Of a DNA stretch of 64,000 nucleotides, positions 26,155 through 35,357 are shown piece after piece. Origin of the DNA: Caldalkalibacillus mannanilyticus JCM 10596 (GTDB lineage Bacteria > Bacillota > Bacilli > Caldalkalibacillales > JCM-10596); contig NZ_BAMO01000019.1 of the NCBI RefSeq assembly GCF_000615945.1, positions 19,088 through 83,087 of the forward strand. Direction: 5' to 3'. Position 1 is the first letter of the stretch; the number at the start of each line of letters is the position of its first letter. The position numbers and the translations under genes are program-made. Below the pieces are notes generated by a model, which searched no databases, was not told the origin of the DNA, and saw only the letters and a program-made list of their open reading frames with translations.

Positions 26155-27129
26155 ATGAGAAAATTTTTTATGTTCATTTTTGTAATTGGATTTATAACGG
26201 CTTCGATCTATACCTTTTTTTATCTAAATCTATTCTATCAATCTTCCGCAGAGCGTATCTATGCTTCCACGCCAGAGAAAACCAAATATAGGTTGGCTCT
26301 AATTGTACCTGAACTAGGCAATCATTTGACCCATGCTGTCAATGAAGGAGTGCAGGAAGAAGCAGAACGTCAGGAAGTAAGTATGGTTTATAGTACCGCT
26401 CAAAAGGGCGCCTTAGATCAGATGGTACGCCAGGTGGAAATAGCGATCGCTTCAAAAGTAGATGGAATTATCACTATAGGCATCGATCATCCTGATTTCA
26501 ATCAAGTGATCAACAAAGCAACAGCGAAAGGAATCCCTGTGATCACCATCTCAGTAGATGCCCCTCATAGCTTACGAAAAGCCTATGTAGGTACGGATCA
26601 TTTGCAAGCAGGAAAGCTGCTTGGTTCTCATATTACAGAGGCTGTTCAAGGACAAGGGAAAATAGGAGTTATTGTGGGAAATCGCTCCAGCAGTGATCAG
26701 ATTCTTCGCTTGCAAGGGTTGAAGGAGACACTGGCTGACTCAGAACATATTCAGCTGATTGAGCTGGCAACAGAAAAAGAAGGCAGGATTCAGGCTTTCG
26801 AAAATACGAATGAGCTGTTAAATCGCCATCCAGATATGAAAGCCTTTGTCGGGTTAGCGGCGGATGATGGAGCAGGAATTGTTAAAGCGATACGCAGCAG
26901 AGCCAAGTTGGATCAATTTCACATCTTTACCTTTGGTGATACCCCTGAGGTGATTGGTTTATTGCAGCAGGGAATCATAGATGCGACCCTTATACAAGAT
27001 CCCAAGATGATGGGGCAAAAAAGTGTCCAGCTCATGCTGCAATGGTTGAATGGGGAGAACCTGCCGCTTAAATCTAGATACCATACTCCGATTACGATTC
27101 AGGCAAAATATCCAGAGGTTCAAAAATGA
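26155..27129 (+). CDS. XylFII-like membrane-anchored sugar-sensing protein
   Basis: A 324-residue periplasmic-binding-protein fold (RbsB/XylF-type) held by an uncleaved N-terminal helix (residues 4-26) and without a lipobox. Core segments are LALIVPELGNHLTHAV, DGIITIGIDHPDF, YVGTDHLQAGKLLG and FGDTPEVIGLL. It overlaps the histidine kinase gene by four bases. In Clostridium beijerinckii the analogous XylFII binds xylose outside the cell and activates the LytS kinase; the same gene order and the adjacent xylFGH suggest the same job here. The ligand is inferred from context. Confidence 0.85.
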   Translation: MRKFFMFIFVIGFITASIYTFFYLNLFYQSSAERIYASTPEKTKYRLALIVPELGNHLTHAVNEGVQEEAERQEVSMVYSTAQKGALDQMVRQVEIAIASKVDGIITIGIDHPDFNQVINKATAKGIPVITISVDAPHSLRKAYVGTDHLQAGKLLGSHITEAVQGQGKIGVIVGNRSSSDQILRLQGLKETLADSEHIQLIELATEKEGRIQAFENTNELLNRHPDMKAFVGLAADDGAGIVKAIRSRAKLDQFHIFTFGDTPEVIGLLQQGIIDATLIQDPKMMGQKSVQLMLQWLNGENLPLKSRYHTPITIQAKYPEVQK

Positions 27130-28580
27130 AAACCATCCAGAGTAAAATTATTCTTCTGTCACTTATGATGCTTTTGTTTATGGGAAGCTTTTGGATTATT
27201 ATTAGTTATTTTAATCAGCAATCCATTCATAATTATAATGAAATATTACAAAGATACCTCTCTTTAAATCAAACGCTTACAGCCAGTCAAAAGGCGGTCA
27301 AAGAATTAAACAGCTACATGATGGACCCAACGGTTAGAAATTATACTCATTTTCAACGCAGTCGGGATGCTCTCATTGAAGCTAAGGAGCTTGTTCTCCC
27401 CTTATCCAATCAACAAAATCATGTTTCCTTAATGAATTATGTTCATCTATTTGAAAGTCAATTAGAATCAATGGATCTAGCGCTGCGTGCGTACCAAGTA
27501 GGAAATGATGTGGAAGCTTCGTATCATTTTAATGAAGCGATACAGATCTCTGATTTCGTTGCTGAGGCAACTCTATCTTTAATTCGGACCGAGCTTCATT
27601 CCTCAGAAAAGGTATACCTTTCCTTGATCGGACAAAGCATCAATTTAGGGAAAATAGGAATGTGGGCTTTTGTCGCTGTGGTGATGCTGATCCTGCTATT
27701 TTCCTTCTGGTTTTCCGCTGGGATTACTCGCCCTATTGGTATCTTGACTCGAGCAGCGAAAGAGGTTTCGAAGGGGAATTTTGACGAGGAGATTAATATA
27801 CGGACAAGCGATGAAATCTCTTTTCTGGCGGAAACCTTTGATCAGATGAGAGGGAATATTAAGAATTTGATTCATGAAATAAAGAACAAAGCAGAGCTAG
27901 AAAAGGAACTTCAGGAGCATCAATTACTGCTAAGAGAAAGTGAGTTAAAAAGCCTACAAGCGCAAATCAATCCGCATTTTCTGTTCAATACCTTAAATAC
28001 CCTCTCTAAAAAAGCGTATTTAGAGGGAGCAGAGGAAACAAGTAATCTCATTTCTATCGTTGCAGGATTATTTCGGTATAACCTGCGAGACTTAGATCGG
28101 CTTGTTTCGTTACAGGAGGAGCTTCACGTCATCGAAAAGTACTTTCAAATCCTCAAAGCCCGATTTCCACGGCGTCTAGCGTATGAAATCGAGATTCAAG
28201 CAGATGTAGAGCAAATTCAAATGCCAGGGATGATCCTACAACCGTTTGTAGAAAATGCTTTTATTCATGCTATTGAGCCCTTGGAGGAGGGAGGACGAAT
28301 CATCCTTCGGGTGACAGACCAAGCAGAATGGGTCGAGGTTCAGATTGAGGATAATGGTCCTGGAATCCCACCAGAAAAAATGAAGCAAATCAAGCAGGCA
28401 TTAGCCAAGGGAGAAAGAACGGGAGGAACCAGCCATGGTTCAGGAATTGGGATTTCAAATGCCACTAGAAGATTAGCCCTCTTCTATCAACGAGAAGATG
28501 TTATGGAAATGAGCAGTGTCGAAGGAGAAGGAACCTGTATCACATTGCGATTGTTTAAAGGGGGAAAGACACATGACTAG
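27126..28580 (+). CDS. LytS/YesM-type sensor histidine kinase
   Basis: A 484-residue kinase with membrane segments at about 8-28 and 178-200 enclosing a helical outer domain, then HAMP (residues ~200-250), a coiled coil, the His-kinase domain with the phospho-acceptor in QINPHFLFNTLN, and a HATPase with FVENAFIHAIE, EDNGPGI and SHGSGIGISNATRRL. It overlaps the sensor gene before it and the response regulator after it, so the three form one tightly coupled unit. It should phosphorylate the YesN-type regulator when the outer protein binds sugar. Confidence 0.92.
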   Translation: MKTIQSKIILLSLMMLLFMGSFWIIISYFNQQSIHNYNEILQRYLSLNQTLTASQKAVKELNSYMMDPTVRNYTHFQRSRDALIEAKELVLPLSNQQNHVSLMNYVHLFESQLESMDLALRAYQVGNDVEASYHFNEAIQISDFVAEATLSLIRTELHSSEKVYLSLIGQSINLGKIGMWAFVAVVMLILLFSFWFSAGITRPIGILTRAAKEVSKGNFDEEINIRTSDEISFLAETFDQMRGNIKNLIHEIKNKAELEKELQEHQLLLRESELKSLQAQINPHFLFNTLNTLSKKAYLEGAEETSNLISIVAGLFRYNLRDLDRLVSLQEELHVIEKYFQILKARFPRRLAYEIEIQADVEQIQMPGMILQPFVENAFIHAIEPLEEGGRIILRVTDQAEWVEVQIEDNGPGIPPEKMKQIKQALAKGERTGGTSHGSGIGISNATRRLALFYQREDVMEMSSVEGEGTCITLRLFKGGKTHD

Positions 28581-30144
28581 AATACTCATCGTCGACGATG
28601 AAGAAATTGAAAGAATCGCTCTCCAAAAGATAATAGAAACGGAGATTACCGAGGTTGAAGTGATCGGACAGGCTGAAAATGGCAGACAGGCGATTGAAAT
28701 GGCGGAGCAGTATCAGCCAGATTTAATCCTCATGGACATCAAAATGCCTGGTATTGATGGCTTAGGGGCAATTGAAGCTATCCAGAAAAAACATGATCAG
28801 ATCACGTTTATTATTGTTTCTTCCTACGATACATTTGACTATGCTAGACAAGCCTTGCGTTTAGGCGTGAAGGACTATTTAGTGAAGCCTAGTCCAAAGG
28901 ATGATATTGTTTCTACTATTCATAAGGTGATCCATGAGATTGAACAGAAAAAACGAGAGGAAAAAGACTGGAATAAAGTACAGGAGCAAATTCAGTTTTT
29001 GATGCCGATCTTAGAAACAGATTTGGTTACTCAATTGTTATTTGATCATGTGCATGAGGTCCATTTACAAGAAAGTATGGATATATTAGGAATCCAGACG
29101 ACCGATTTATTTTACACCATGGTTTTATTTTATTCACCGAAAAAAGGAATCGTTGAAGGGCCTAATATGGATGAATTCTACCTCACATTAAAAAGAAAGT
29201 TTTCACAGCATGGAAAAGGGTGGATTGGAGCGATGTCGGGCAGTCAAATCCCGATCATTTGTTTTTGGGACAAGACACAAGGCTCTTACCGTTTACAAGC
29301 CTCTCTTCTCGCTCGTGCTCTATTACAGCTTGCTCAGCACTATCCTGCGATTCAATTATTTGTGGGGATTGGCGGTGTATACAAAAGCTTTGATGAATTG
29401 AAGCATTCGTATCATGAGGCTTTGCTTGCTTCAGTAGAACTAGAATTACCTGCTAAATTTTGTTTTTATGAGGATTTGGTTAACAAGTCGGAACAGAGCG
29501 CGCAGATACTGTTACGCATCGAAAAACAAATTCTAGAAGAAATTCGCACAGGAAATTGGGAAGAGGTGACTCAGCAGGTCCTATTCCTCATTCAATATTT
29601 TCAAAAGGAGCAAAAAAGTGTTCTGGAAGCACAGCAGAGGATTCATGAGCTGTTTTTAGTCATTTTTCGTATTCTGGAGGAAATGGGTTTTCACTTGGAG
29701 AAGCCGTACTTCTCTACTCAGATTAGTCATTATCAGCAATTAAGAACTGAAGCAACGTGTAAGATTGAAAACATCTCCAAATCCATTCTCGCGCTGAAAC
29801 ATTATTCAGAAACGGATGTAGCACAAAAAATAAAACAGTATATCGTGCAGAACTCGGCGACAGATATATCCTTAGAAATGATCGCTGAAAAAGTTAATCT
29901 GAGTCCTTATTACATCAGTAAGCTGTTTAAGGATGAATTTGATATCAGTTATATTGATTTCCTGACCCAGTGTCGCATACAAAAAGCAAAGGATCTGATT
30001 TGGCAAGGAAAATTGAGCCTAAAAGAAGTCGCTTATGAAGTAGGTTATCGTGATCCCAACTATTTTAGCCGTGTGTTTAAGAAAACATGTGGTGTATCTC
30101 CTACACAATATAAGAATAAGCTGCTAAACAGAAACGAAGGGTAG
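28573..30144 (+). CDS. YesN-type response regulator with AraC DNA-binding domain
   Basis: A 523-residue regulator. The receiver has the acidic pair in LIVDDEE, the phospho-acceptor Asp in LILMDIKMPGIDG and the Lys in DYLVKPS. A long middle domain follows, then two AraC helix-turn-helix units (ISLEMIAEKVNLSPYYISKLF; LKEVAYEVGYRDPNYFSRVFK). The ATG at 28573, behind GGGGGAAAG, overlaps the kinase stop by eight bases. It most likely activates xylFGH, whose promoter region carries a tandem direct repeat suited to AraC-type binding. Confidence 0.93.
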   Translation: MTRILIVDDEEIERIALQKIIETEITEVEVIGQAENGRQAIEMAEQYQPDLILMDIKMPGIDGLGAIEAIQKKHDQITFIIVSSYDTFDYARQALRLGVKDYLVKPSPKDDIVSTIHKVIHEIEQKKREEKDWNKVQEQIQFLMPILETDLVTQLLFDHVHEVHLQESMDILGIQTTDLFYTMVLFYSPKKGIVEGPNMDEFYLTLKRKFSQHGKGWIGAMSGSQIPIICFWDKTQGSYRLQASLLARALLQLAQHYPAIQLFVGIGGVYKSFDELKHSYHEALLASVELELPAKFCFYEDLVNKSEQSAQILLRIEKQILEEIRTGNWEEVTQQVLFLIQYFQKEQKSVLEAQQRIHELFLVIFRILEEMGFHLEKPYFSTQISHYQQLRTEATCKIENISKSILALKHYSETDVAQKIKQYIVQNSATDISLEMIAEKVNLSPYYISKLFKDEFDISYIDFLTQCRIQKAKDLIWQGKLSLKEVAYEVGYRDPNYFSRVFKKTCGVSPTQYKNKLLNRNEG

Positions 30145-30186
30145 AAGATAGTAGAGAAAAAGCCAAAGCACGAGAAAATCTTAAAA

Positions 30187-30211
30187 AGTAGCACAAAAGA
30201 GTAGCACAAAA
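30187..30211 (+). promoter_or_regulatory. Tandem repeat AGTAGCACAAAA, likely YesN-type binding site
   Basis: The 12-mer AGTAGCACAAAA occurs at 30187 and again at 30200, in direct orientation with a 13-base period. It lies between the response regulator gene and xylF, overlapping the first of two cre-like sites. AraC-type activators often bind such direct repeats upstream of a weak promoter. Confidence 0.6.
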
Positions 30212-30240
30212 TGAAAACGTTTTATGAAAGCGCTTAAAAT
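30211..30240 (+). promoter_or_regulatory. Two overlapping cre-like sites (CcpA) upstream of xylF
   Basis: ATGAAAGCGCTTAAAAT at 30224 matches the cre consensus with one mismatch. ATGAAAACGTTTTATGA at 30211 is a poorer match. They suggest carbon catabolite repression of xylose uptake by CcpA. Confidence 0.65.
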
Positions 30241-30350
30241 AGTGCTAGTGATTACAAAAAAGTGCAGATGTTTTAGAAAAATAAAGGTATAAATCCATGA
30301 TACATTAAACATGTAGAAAACAATTAAATAAAAAGAGGGGTTGAAAGTAA

Positions 30351-31424
30351 ATGAAGATCAGCAAATTATTTATGCTATGCCTTATTTTAACCATGGTATT
30401 CTCACTTGTTGCTTGTTCAACGGGAGATAATGCTACTCCTTCTAACTCGTCTGGAGATGCTGCCAATAACAATAGCGAACAAGCATCTGACAAAAAGATT
30501 AAAATTGGATTTTCTTTATCTACTCTTGCTGAAGAGAGATGGCAAAGAGATCGTGATTACTTTGTAGCAAAAGCAGAAGAATTAGGGGCTGAAGTTCTTG
30601 TTCAGGGAGCGAATGGAGATGATACCAAACAATTAGCCCAAGCTGAAAACCTTATCAGCCAAGGGGTAGACATCCTTGTTGTCGTACCTAATAATGCTGA
30701 TGTATCTGCTGCCATCGTTGAGAAGGCACACGCAGAGGGAATTAAAGTCATTTCTTACGACCGTTTGATTAGAAATTCGGATGTGGACTTATATGTATCC
30801 TTTGACAATGAGCGTGTAGGTGAAATGCAAGCGGAAGCGATCACGAAGCTAGCTCCAAAAGGAAATTATGTGTATATCGGTGGGTCTGATACAGATAATA
30901 ATGCATTATTATTCAAAAAGGGTGCCATGAATGTTCTACAGCCTCTTATTGATAGTGGAGATATTAAATTAGTCTATGAGCAATGGACAAAAGACTGGAA
31001 TCCTGCAAACGCTTTATCTAATATGGAGAACGCTTTAACTGCGAACCAGAACAACATTGATGCGATTGTTGCTGCCAATGATGGAACAGCAGGTGGAGTT
31101 ATTCAAGCTTTAGCGGCTCAAGGATTAGCAGGTCAAGTTCCTGTGTCTGGTCAGGATGCAGAATTAGCTGCAACTCAACGTATTGTAGAGGGAACTCAAT
31201 CTATGACCGTCTATAAGCCTATTAAGCTACTAGCAGAGAAAATCGCTGAATTAGCAGTAAAAATGGCTCAAGGGCAAGATCCAGGTGCAGATAAGGTTGT
31301 CAATAATGGAAAGATCGATGTTCCTTCCATTCTATTAGATCCGATTGCTGTAACAAAGGAAAATCTAGATGACACGATTATTGCCGATGGTTTCCACAGC
31401 AAAGAAGACGTGTACAAGAAATAA
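30351..31424 (+). CDS. xylF: D-xylose ABC transporter substrate-binding lipoprotein
   Basis: A 357-residue binding protein with signal peptide and lipobox (VFSLVACS). Its mature part parallels E. coli XylF throughout: ERWQRDRDYFVAKAEELGA, VQGANGDDTKQLAQAENLI, ISYDRLIRNSDVDLYVSFDN, NALSNMENALTANQNNIDAI, ANDGTAGGVIQALAAQGL, VSGQDAELAATQRIVEGTQ and DGFHSKEDVYKK. Xylose specificity therefore has good support. A terminator lies between it and xylG, which would keep the binding protein in excess over the transporter core. Confidence 0.94.
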   Translation: MKISKLFMLCLILTMVFSLVACSTGDNATPSNSSGDAANNNSEQASDKKIKIGFSLSTLAEERWQRDRDYFVAKAEELGAEVLVQGANGDDTKQLAQAENLISQGVDILVVVPNNADVSAAIVEKAHAEGIKVISYDRLIRNSDVDLYVSFDNERVGEMQAEAITKLAPKGNYVYIGGSDTDNNALLFKKGAMNVLQPLIDSGDIKLVYEQWTKDWNPANALSNMENALTANQNNIDAIVAANDGTAGGVIQALAAQGLAGQVPVSGQDAELAATQRIVEGTQSMTVYKPIKLLAEKIAELAVKMAQGQDPGADKVVNNGKIDVPSILLDPIAVTKENLDDTIIADGFHSKEDVYKK

Positions 31425-31448
31425 GGTGTAAGGAAGTTGGGAACGGCA

Positions 31449-31482
31449 AGTGGAACAGAATAACCTCTGTTCCACTTTTTTT
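31449..31482 (+). terminator. Intra-operon terminator between xylF and xylG
   Basis: AGTGGAACAG pairs perfectly with CTGTTCCACT and is followed by seven T residues. It ends just ahead of the xylG ribosome site, so xylGH is expressed by read-through at a lower level. Confidence 0.85.
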
Positions 31483-31500
31483 AAAGGGAGGAGGAGAACC

Positions 31501-33024
31501 ATGACTGTCGCATTAGAAATGAAGAATATAACCAAAGAATTTCCGGGTGTCAAAGCCCTAAGCAATGTTTCGCTCTCAGTAAAGAAGGGGGAAGTTCATG
31601 CCTTATGTGGAGAGAACGGAGCGGGAAAGTCGACCCTAATGAAGGTATTAAGTGGCCTGTATCCTAAGGGAACGTACGATGGAGAGATTCTCATCAATGG
31701 AGAAGTGAAAAGCTTCAAAAACGTAAAGGATGCAGAAGAAGCAGGGATCGCCATTATTTATCAAGAGTTAACGGTCGTTAAGCAAATGCAGGTAGGGGAG
31801 AATATTTTTCTAGGAAATGAACCCTCCAAATTTGGTGTCATCGATAAAAATAGACTCTATGCCGAGAGTGAAAAATGGTTACAAGAAGTGGGGCTTAAGG
31901 GAGTTAGCCCAGAAACCATAACAGGGATTCTAGGAATAGGGCAACAGCAATTAGTGGAGATTGCCAAAGCTCTGGCGAAAAAGGCGAGTATATTAATTCT
32001 AGATGAACCGACGGCTGCTTTAACAGAGCAAGAAGTGAAAATCCTACTTAATATTTTGCGAATATTCAAACAAAAAGGAGTTACTTGTATTTATATTTCA
32101 CACAAACTAAATGAAGTTTTTGATATCTGTGATACCGTCACAGTGTTACGGGATGGACAATCGATCGCTAGCTATCCGACCTCAGAATTGACTGAGGATA
32201 AAGTCATCTCTCTTATGGTGGGACGCGAGATTAAGGATCGTTTTCCACGAATAGAACCCATTCTAGGGGATGTTGTCCTATCCGTTAAAAACTACAATGT
32301 TTGGAATCCAGATCAACCAGGAAAGAAAGTCATTCACAATGCTAACTTTGAAGTTAGAAAAGGAGAAATTCTTGGTATTTCTGGTTTGATGGGATCAGGT
32401 CGAACAGAACTAGTGATGAGTTTATTTGGAGCTTATAGAGGAAAGAGCGACGGAGAAGTCCACATTGATGGAAAACAAGTGAAAATGGATCGCACAGAAA
32501 AAGCAATCCAGCATGGCTTAGCGCTTGTATCAGAGGACCGTAAAAAATTTGGGCTTGTGTTAAATATGGATATTAAGAGTAACGTGACGATGTCGAGTCT
32601 GAGAAGTATATCGTCCTGGGGTTCCATTAATAAGAATGAAGAGATTCAAAAGGGAAATGAGTATATTCAATCATTGAAGGTGAAAGCCAATTCAGTGGAA
32701 ACCGTTGTAGGGACCCTGAGTGGAGGAAACCAACAAAAGGTGGTAATAGGGAAGTGGCTCATGACTCAGCCTAAGGTGCTCATTTTGGATGAGCCGACTC
32801 GTGGAATTGATATAGGAGCCAAATTTGAAATCTATAATATTATGAACGAATTAATCAAACAAGGTGTAGCAATAATTATGATTTCCTCTGAGCTGCCAGA
32901 AGTGCTAGGGATGAGTCATCGTATTCTCGTCATGTCAGAAGGTCATCTTGCCGGTGAATTTGATTATAGAGAAGCGACTCAAGAAAAAATCATGCACGTA
33001 GCTACAGGTGGAAAGAAAGGATGA
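31501..33024 (+). CDS. xylG: Xylose ABC transporter ATPase (two nucleotide-binding domains)
   Basis: A 507-residue fused ATPase. The first domain has Walker A GENGAGKSTLMK, the Q-loop near AIIYQELTV, signature LGIGQQQLVEIAKAL and Walker B SILILDEPTAA. The second has the degenerate Walker A region SGLMGSGRTE, signature LSGGNQQKVVIGKWL and VLILDEPTRGID. This domain layout is typical for monosaccharide importers of the CUT2 class. The ATG at 31501 follows GGGAGGAGGAG. It overlaps xylH by four bases. Confidence 0.94.
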   Translation: MTVALEMKNITKEFPGVKALSNVSLSVKKGEVHALCGENGAGKSTLMKVLSGLYPKGTYDGEILINGEVKSFKNVKDAEEAGIAIIYQELTVVKQMQVGENIFLGNEPSKFGVIDKNRLYAESEKWLQEVGLKGVSPETITGILGIGQQQLVEIAKALAKKASILILDEPTAALTEQEVKILLNILRIFKQKGVTCIYISHKLNEVFDICDTVTVLRDGQSIASYPTSELTEDKVISLMVGREIKDRFPRIEPILGDVVLSVKNYNVWNPDQPGKKVIHNANFEVRKGEILGISGLMGSGRTELVMSLFGAYRGKSDGEVHIDGKQVKMDRTEKAIQHGLALVSEDRKKFGLVLNMDIKSNVTMSSLRSISSWGSINKNEEIQKGNEYIQSLKVKANSVETVVGTLSGGNQQKVVIGKWLMTQPKVLILDEPTRGIDIGAKFEIYNIMNELIKQGVAIIMISSELPEVLGMSHRILVMSEGHLAGEFDYREATQEKIMHVATGGKKG

Positions 33025-34202
33025 GTCTCATGTCAACGAAGACTGAATTAAATACGACAACGAATGAAAGAAAATTGAAATGGTTCAAAATGGATATGCG
33101 TGCATATACCATGATAGGAGCGTTATTAACGATTTGGATTCTATTCTCCTTCTTAAGCGATGCATTTCTGACGCCACGAAACCTATCTAACCTATTCCTC
33201 CAAATGTCTGTTACCTCCATTCTCGCGATTGGAATGGTGATGGTTATTGTAGCAGGACAAATTGACTTATCTGTAGGATCGCTTGTGGGTCTAACGGGAG
33301 GAGTTGCCGCTATCCTCAATGTCTGGTTGGAATGGAACACGATTCCTGTCATCATCGCTACCGTTTTGCTCGGAGCGTTAATTGGACTGATCCAAGGCTG
33401 GTGGGTTGCTTATCGGGCTGTTCCCGCCTTCATTGTCACACTCGGCTCCATGCTGATCTTCCGTGGAGCATTACAAGGGATCACAAATAGCCAAACCATT
33501 GCTCCTCTTTCTCCAGAATTAAAATCTGTAGGTCAAGCGTATGTTTTACCTTCAATTGGTATCATTTTAGGAATTATAGCTGTGGTTATTATGGCGTTTG
33601 TTCTTATGCGTCAACGCTCTTCGAGAGTAAAGTATGGATTTGAAGTAAACCCATTTCCAATCACTATTGCCCAAATGGTTGCGTATGCCGTACTGATCTT
33701 AGGATTTGTTTTCCTCATGAATCAATATCGAGGGATTCCTGTACCGTTTATACTGGTTATCTTCTTGGCTATCATTTTCACTTTTATTTCTAAGAATACC
33801 GTATTTGGTCGTCAAGTTTATGCCATAGGGGGAAATCCTGAGGCAGCTTCCCTTTCTGGGATCAATATTAAGCGTCGCATCCTGCTGGTTTTCGTTTTAT
33901 GTAATACGCTTGCTGCTGTTGCAGGTCTAATCTTAGTGGCACGTGTTAATGCAGCGACTGTACAAGCTGGTACGATGATGGAATTAGATGCGATTGCTGC
34001 TTGTGTTATTGGTGGAACAAGTTTAATGGGTGGAGTAGGAACCATTGCTGGAGCCATCATTGGTGCTCTTGTTATGGCGACACTGGATAACGGAATGAGT
34101 ATCATGAACATTGATACCTTCTGGCAGTTAATTGTAAAAGGAAGTATTTTAGTCTTAGCCGTATGGATCGATATCTATAGCAGACAGAAGAAAAAAGCGT
34201 AG
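33021..34202 (+). CDS. xylH: Xylose ABC transporter permease
   Basis: A 393-residue CUT2-class permease with about ten membrane segments. Characteristic stretches are LAIGMVMVIVAGQIDLSVGS, VPAFIVTLGSMLIFRG, YAIGGNPEAASLSGI (the ATPase-coupling loop) and ACVIGGTSLMGGVGT. It completes the XylFGH importer. No xylose isomerase or xylulokinase gene lies in this window, so catabolism must be encoded elsewhere. A terminator follows. Confidence 0.94.
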   Translation: MSLMSTKTELNTTTNERKLKWFKMDMRAYTMIGALLTIWILFSFLSDAFLTPRNLSNLFLQMSVTSILAIGMVMVIVAGQIDLSVGSLVGLTGGVAAILNVWLEWNTIPVIIATVLLGALIGLIQGWWVAYRAVPAFIVTLGSMLIFRGALQGITNSQTIAPLSPELKSVGQAYVLPSIGIILGIIAVVIMAFVLMRQRSSRVKYGFEVNPFPITIAQMVAYAVLILGFVFLMNQYRGIPVPFILVIFLAIIFTFISKNTVFGRQVYAIGGNPEAASLSGINIKRRILLVFVLCNTLAAVAGLILVARVNAATVQAGTMMELDAIAACVIGGTSLMGGVGTIAGAIIGALVMATLDNGMSIMNIDTFWQLIVKGSILVLAVWIDIYSRQKKKA

Positions 34203-34254
34203 GCTTCTACGAGTAACTAGAAAACTAAAACTAGGAAGAATATGTTCAACAAAG

Positions 34255-34297
34255 CCTGTATCTATGATTCCAGTTCATCTATAGATATAGGTTTTTT
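34255..34297 (+). terminator. Terminator after xylH
   Basis: CCTGTATCTATG and a matching arm ending ATAGATATAGG form a stem with wobble pairs, followed by six T residues. Confidence 0.75.
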
Positions 34298-34398
34298 GTT
34301 TTGTCTAAACTTGAAATTTTCTGAAAATGATAGACAAGCTTATAGAAACTAAGATATATTGGTAATTAAAAATAGAGAATATGAAGGAGTTGGAAATA

Positions 34399-35178
34399 GT
34401 GGAGAGAGCAGAAATATCAAAAAATGAGTGGAAAGCACAATTCTATGATTCAACCGTTAATTATGTAACAAAATATGGAGAAGATATTCTTGAACTTCTA
34501 GCACCTAAAGAAGGAGAACAAATCCTAGATCTTGGTTGTGGTACAGGACATCTCACAGAGAAAATAGCACAGCAGGGAGCTAAAGTGATTGGAATCGATT
34601 TTTCAGAAAATATGATCGAAGAGGCACAAAGACTCTACTCTCACCTAGATTTTCAGGTACAAAATGCAGAGCACCTACAATTAGATGAAAAAGTGGACGC
34701 TGTTTTTTCTAATGCTGCTTTACACTGGATGAAAAATGCTTCCGCCGTAACCAATTCTGTAGCTAACTGTCTGAAACAAGGTGGCAGATTTGTTGCCGAA
34801 TTTGGGGGGCAGGATAATGTTGCCGTGATTATTGAAGCTCTCTATCAGGCGCTCGGAGAAAAGGGCATAAAACGATCAGAGGTGTATCATCCATGGTATT
34901 TTCCAAGTGTCGGAGAATATACCAGCCTGTTAGAAGCAAGCGGATTTACTGTACGCTATGTCCTATATTTTGATAGACCTACCTTACTGGAGGATTGTCC
35001 TCGTGGAGTGGAGGACTGGATTCGCAATTTCGCTGGAGATTTTGTACAGTCTGTAAGCCCCGAGCTGCGGGAAGAAGTGATCCAACGTGCCGCTGAGTTA
35101 ACGAAGCCACAGCTATTTCAAGAAGGTCAATGGTTTGCTGATTATTGCCGATTACGTTTTGTAGCTGTTAAAAAATAA
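34399..35178 (+). CDS. SAM-dependent class I methyltransferase
   Basis: A 259-residue Rossmann methyltransferase. Motif I is ILDLGCGTGHLTEKI, the acidic loop is GIDFSENMIEEA, and AVFSNAALHWMKN resembles the trans-aconitate/malonyl-ACP O-methyltransferase (Tam/BioC) group. The ATG at 34381 overlaps AAGGAG, whereas the in-frame GTG at 34399 lies about nine bases behind that site, so GTG is preferred. Substrate unknown. It stands alone. Confidence 0.82.
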   Translation: MERAEISKNEWKAQFYDSTVNYVTKYGEDILELLAPKEGEQILDLGCGTGHLTEKIAQQGAKVIGIDFSENMIEEAQRLYSHLDFQVQNAEHLQLDEKVDAVFSNAALHWMKNASAVTNSVANCLKQGGRFVAEFGGQDNVAVIIEALYQALGEKGIKRSEVYHPWYFPSVGEYTSLLEASGFTVRYVLYFDRPTLLEDCPRGVEDWIRNFAGDFVQSVSPELREEVIQRAAELTKPQLFQEGQWFADYCRLRFVAVKK

Positions 35179-35357
35179 TAATCCGTATTACAAGTATCTG
35201 AATGGAGCCCTCCTGCATAAGTTGTATTAAGCCTTATACAAGTATTTATCATGATCAAGGTTCTGCTTGAATATATTGAGTATAAAACCCCAGGTCAACA
35301 AAGGGGAGAAATACTCGATAGCTGGACAATTGGCGAGAAATATGAGAGGAGGCTCCC

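Noticed and set aside
30187..30240. Possible CRISPR or larger repeat array suggested by the AGTAGCACAAAA repeats
   Set aside because: There are only two direct copies with a 1-base gap and no spacer pattern; a regulator site explains them better.
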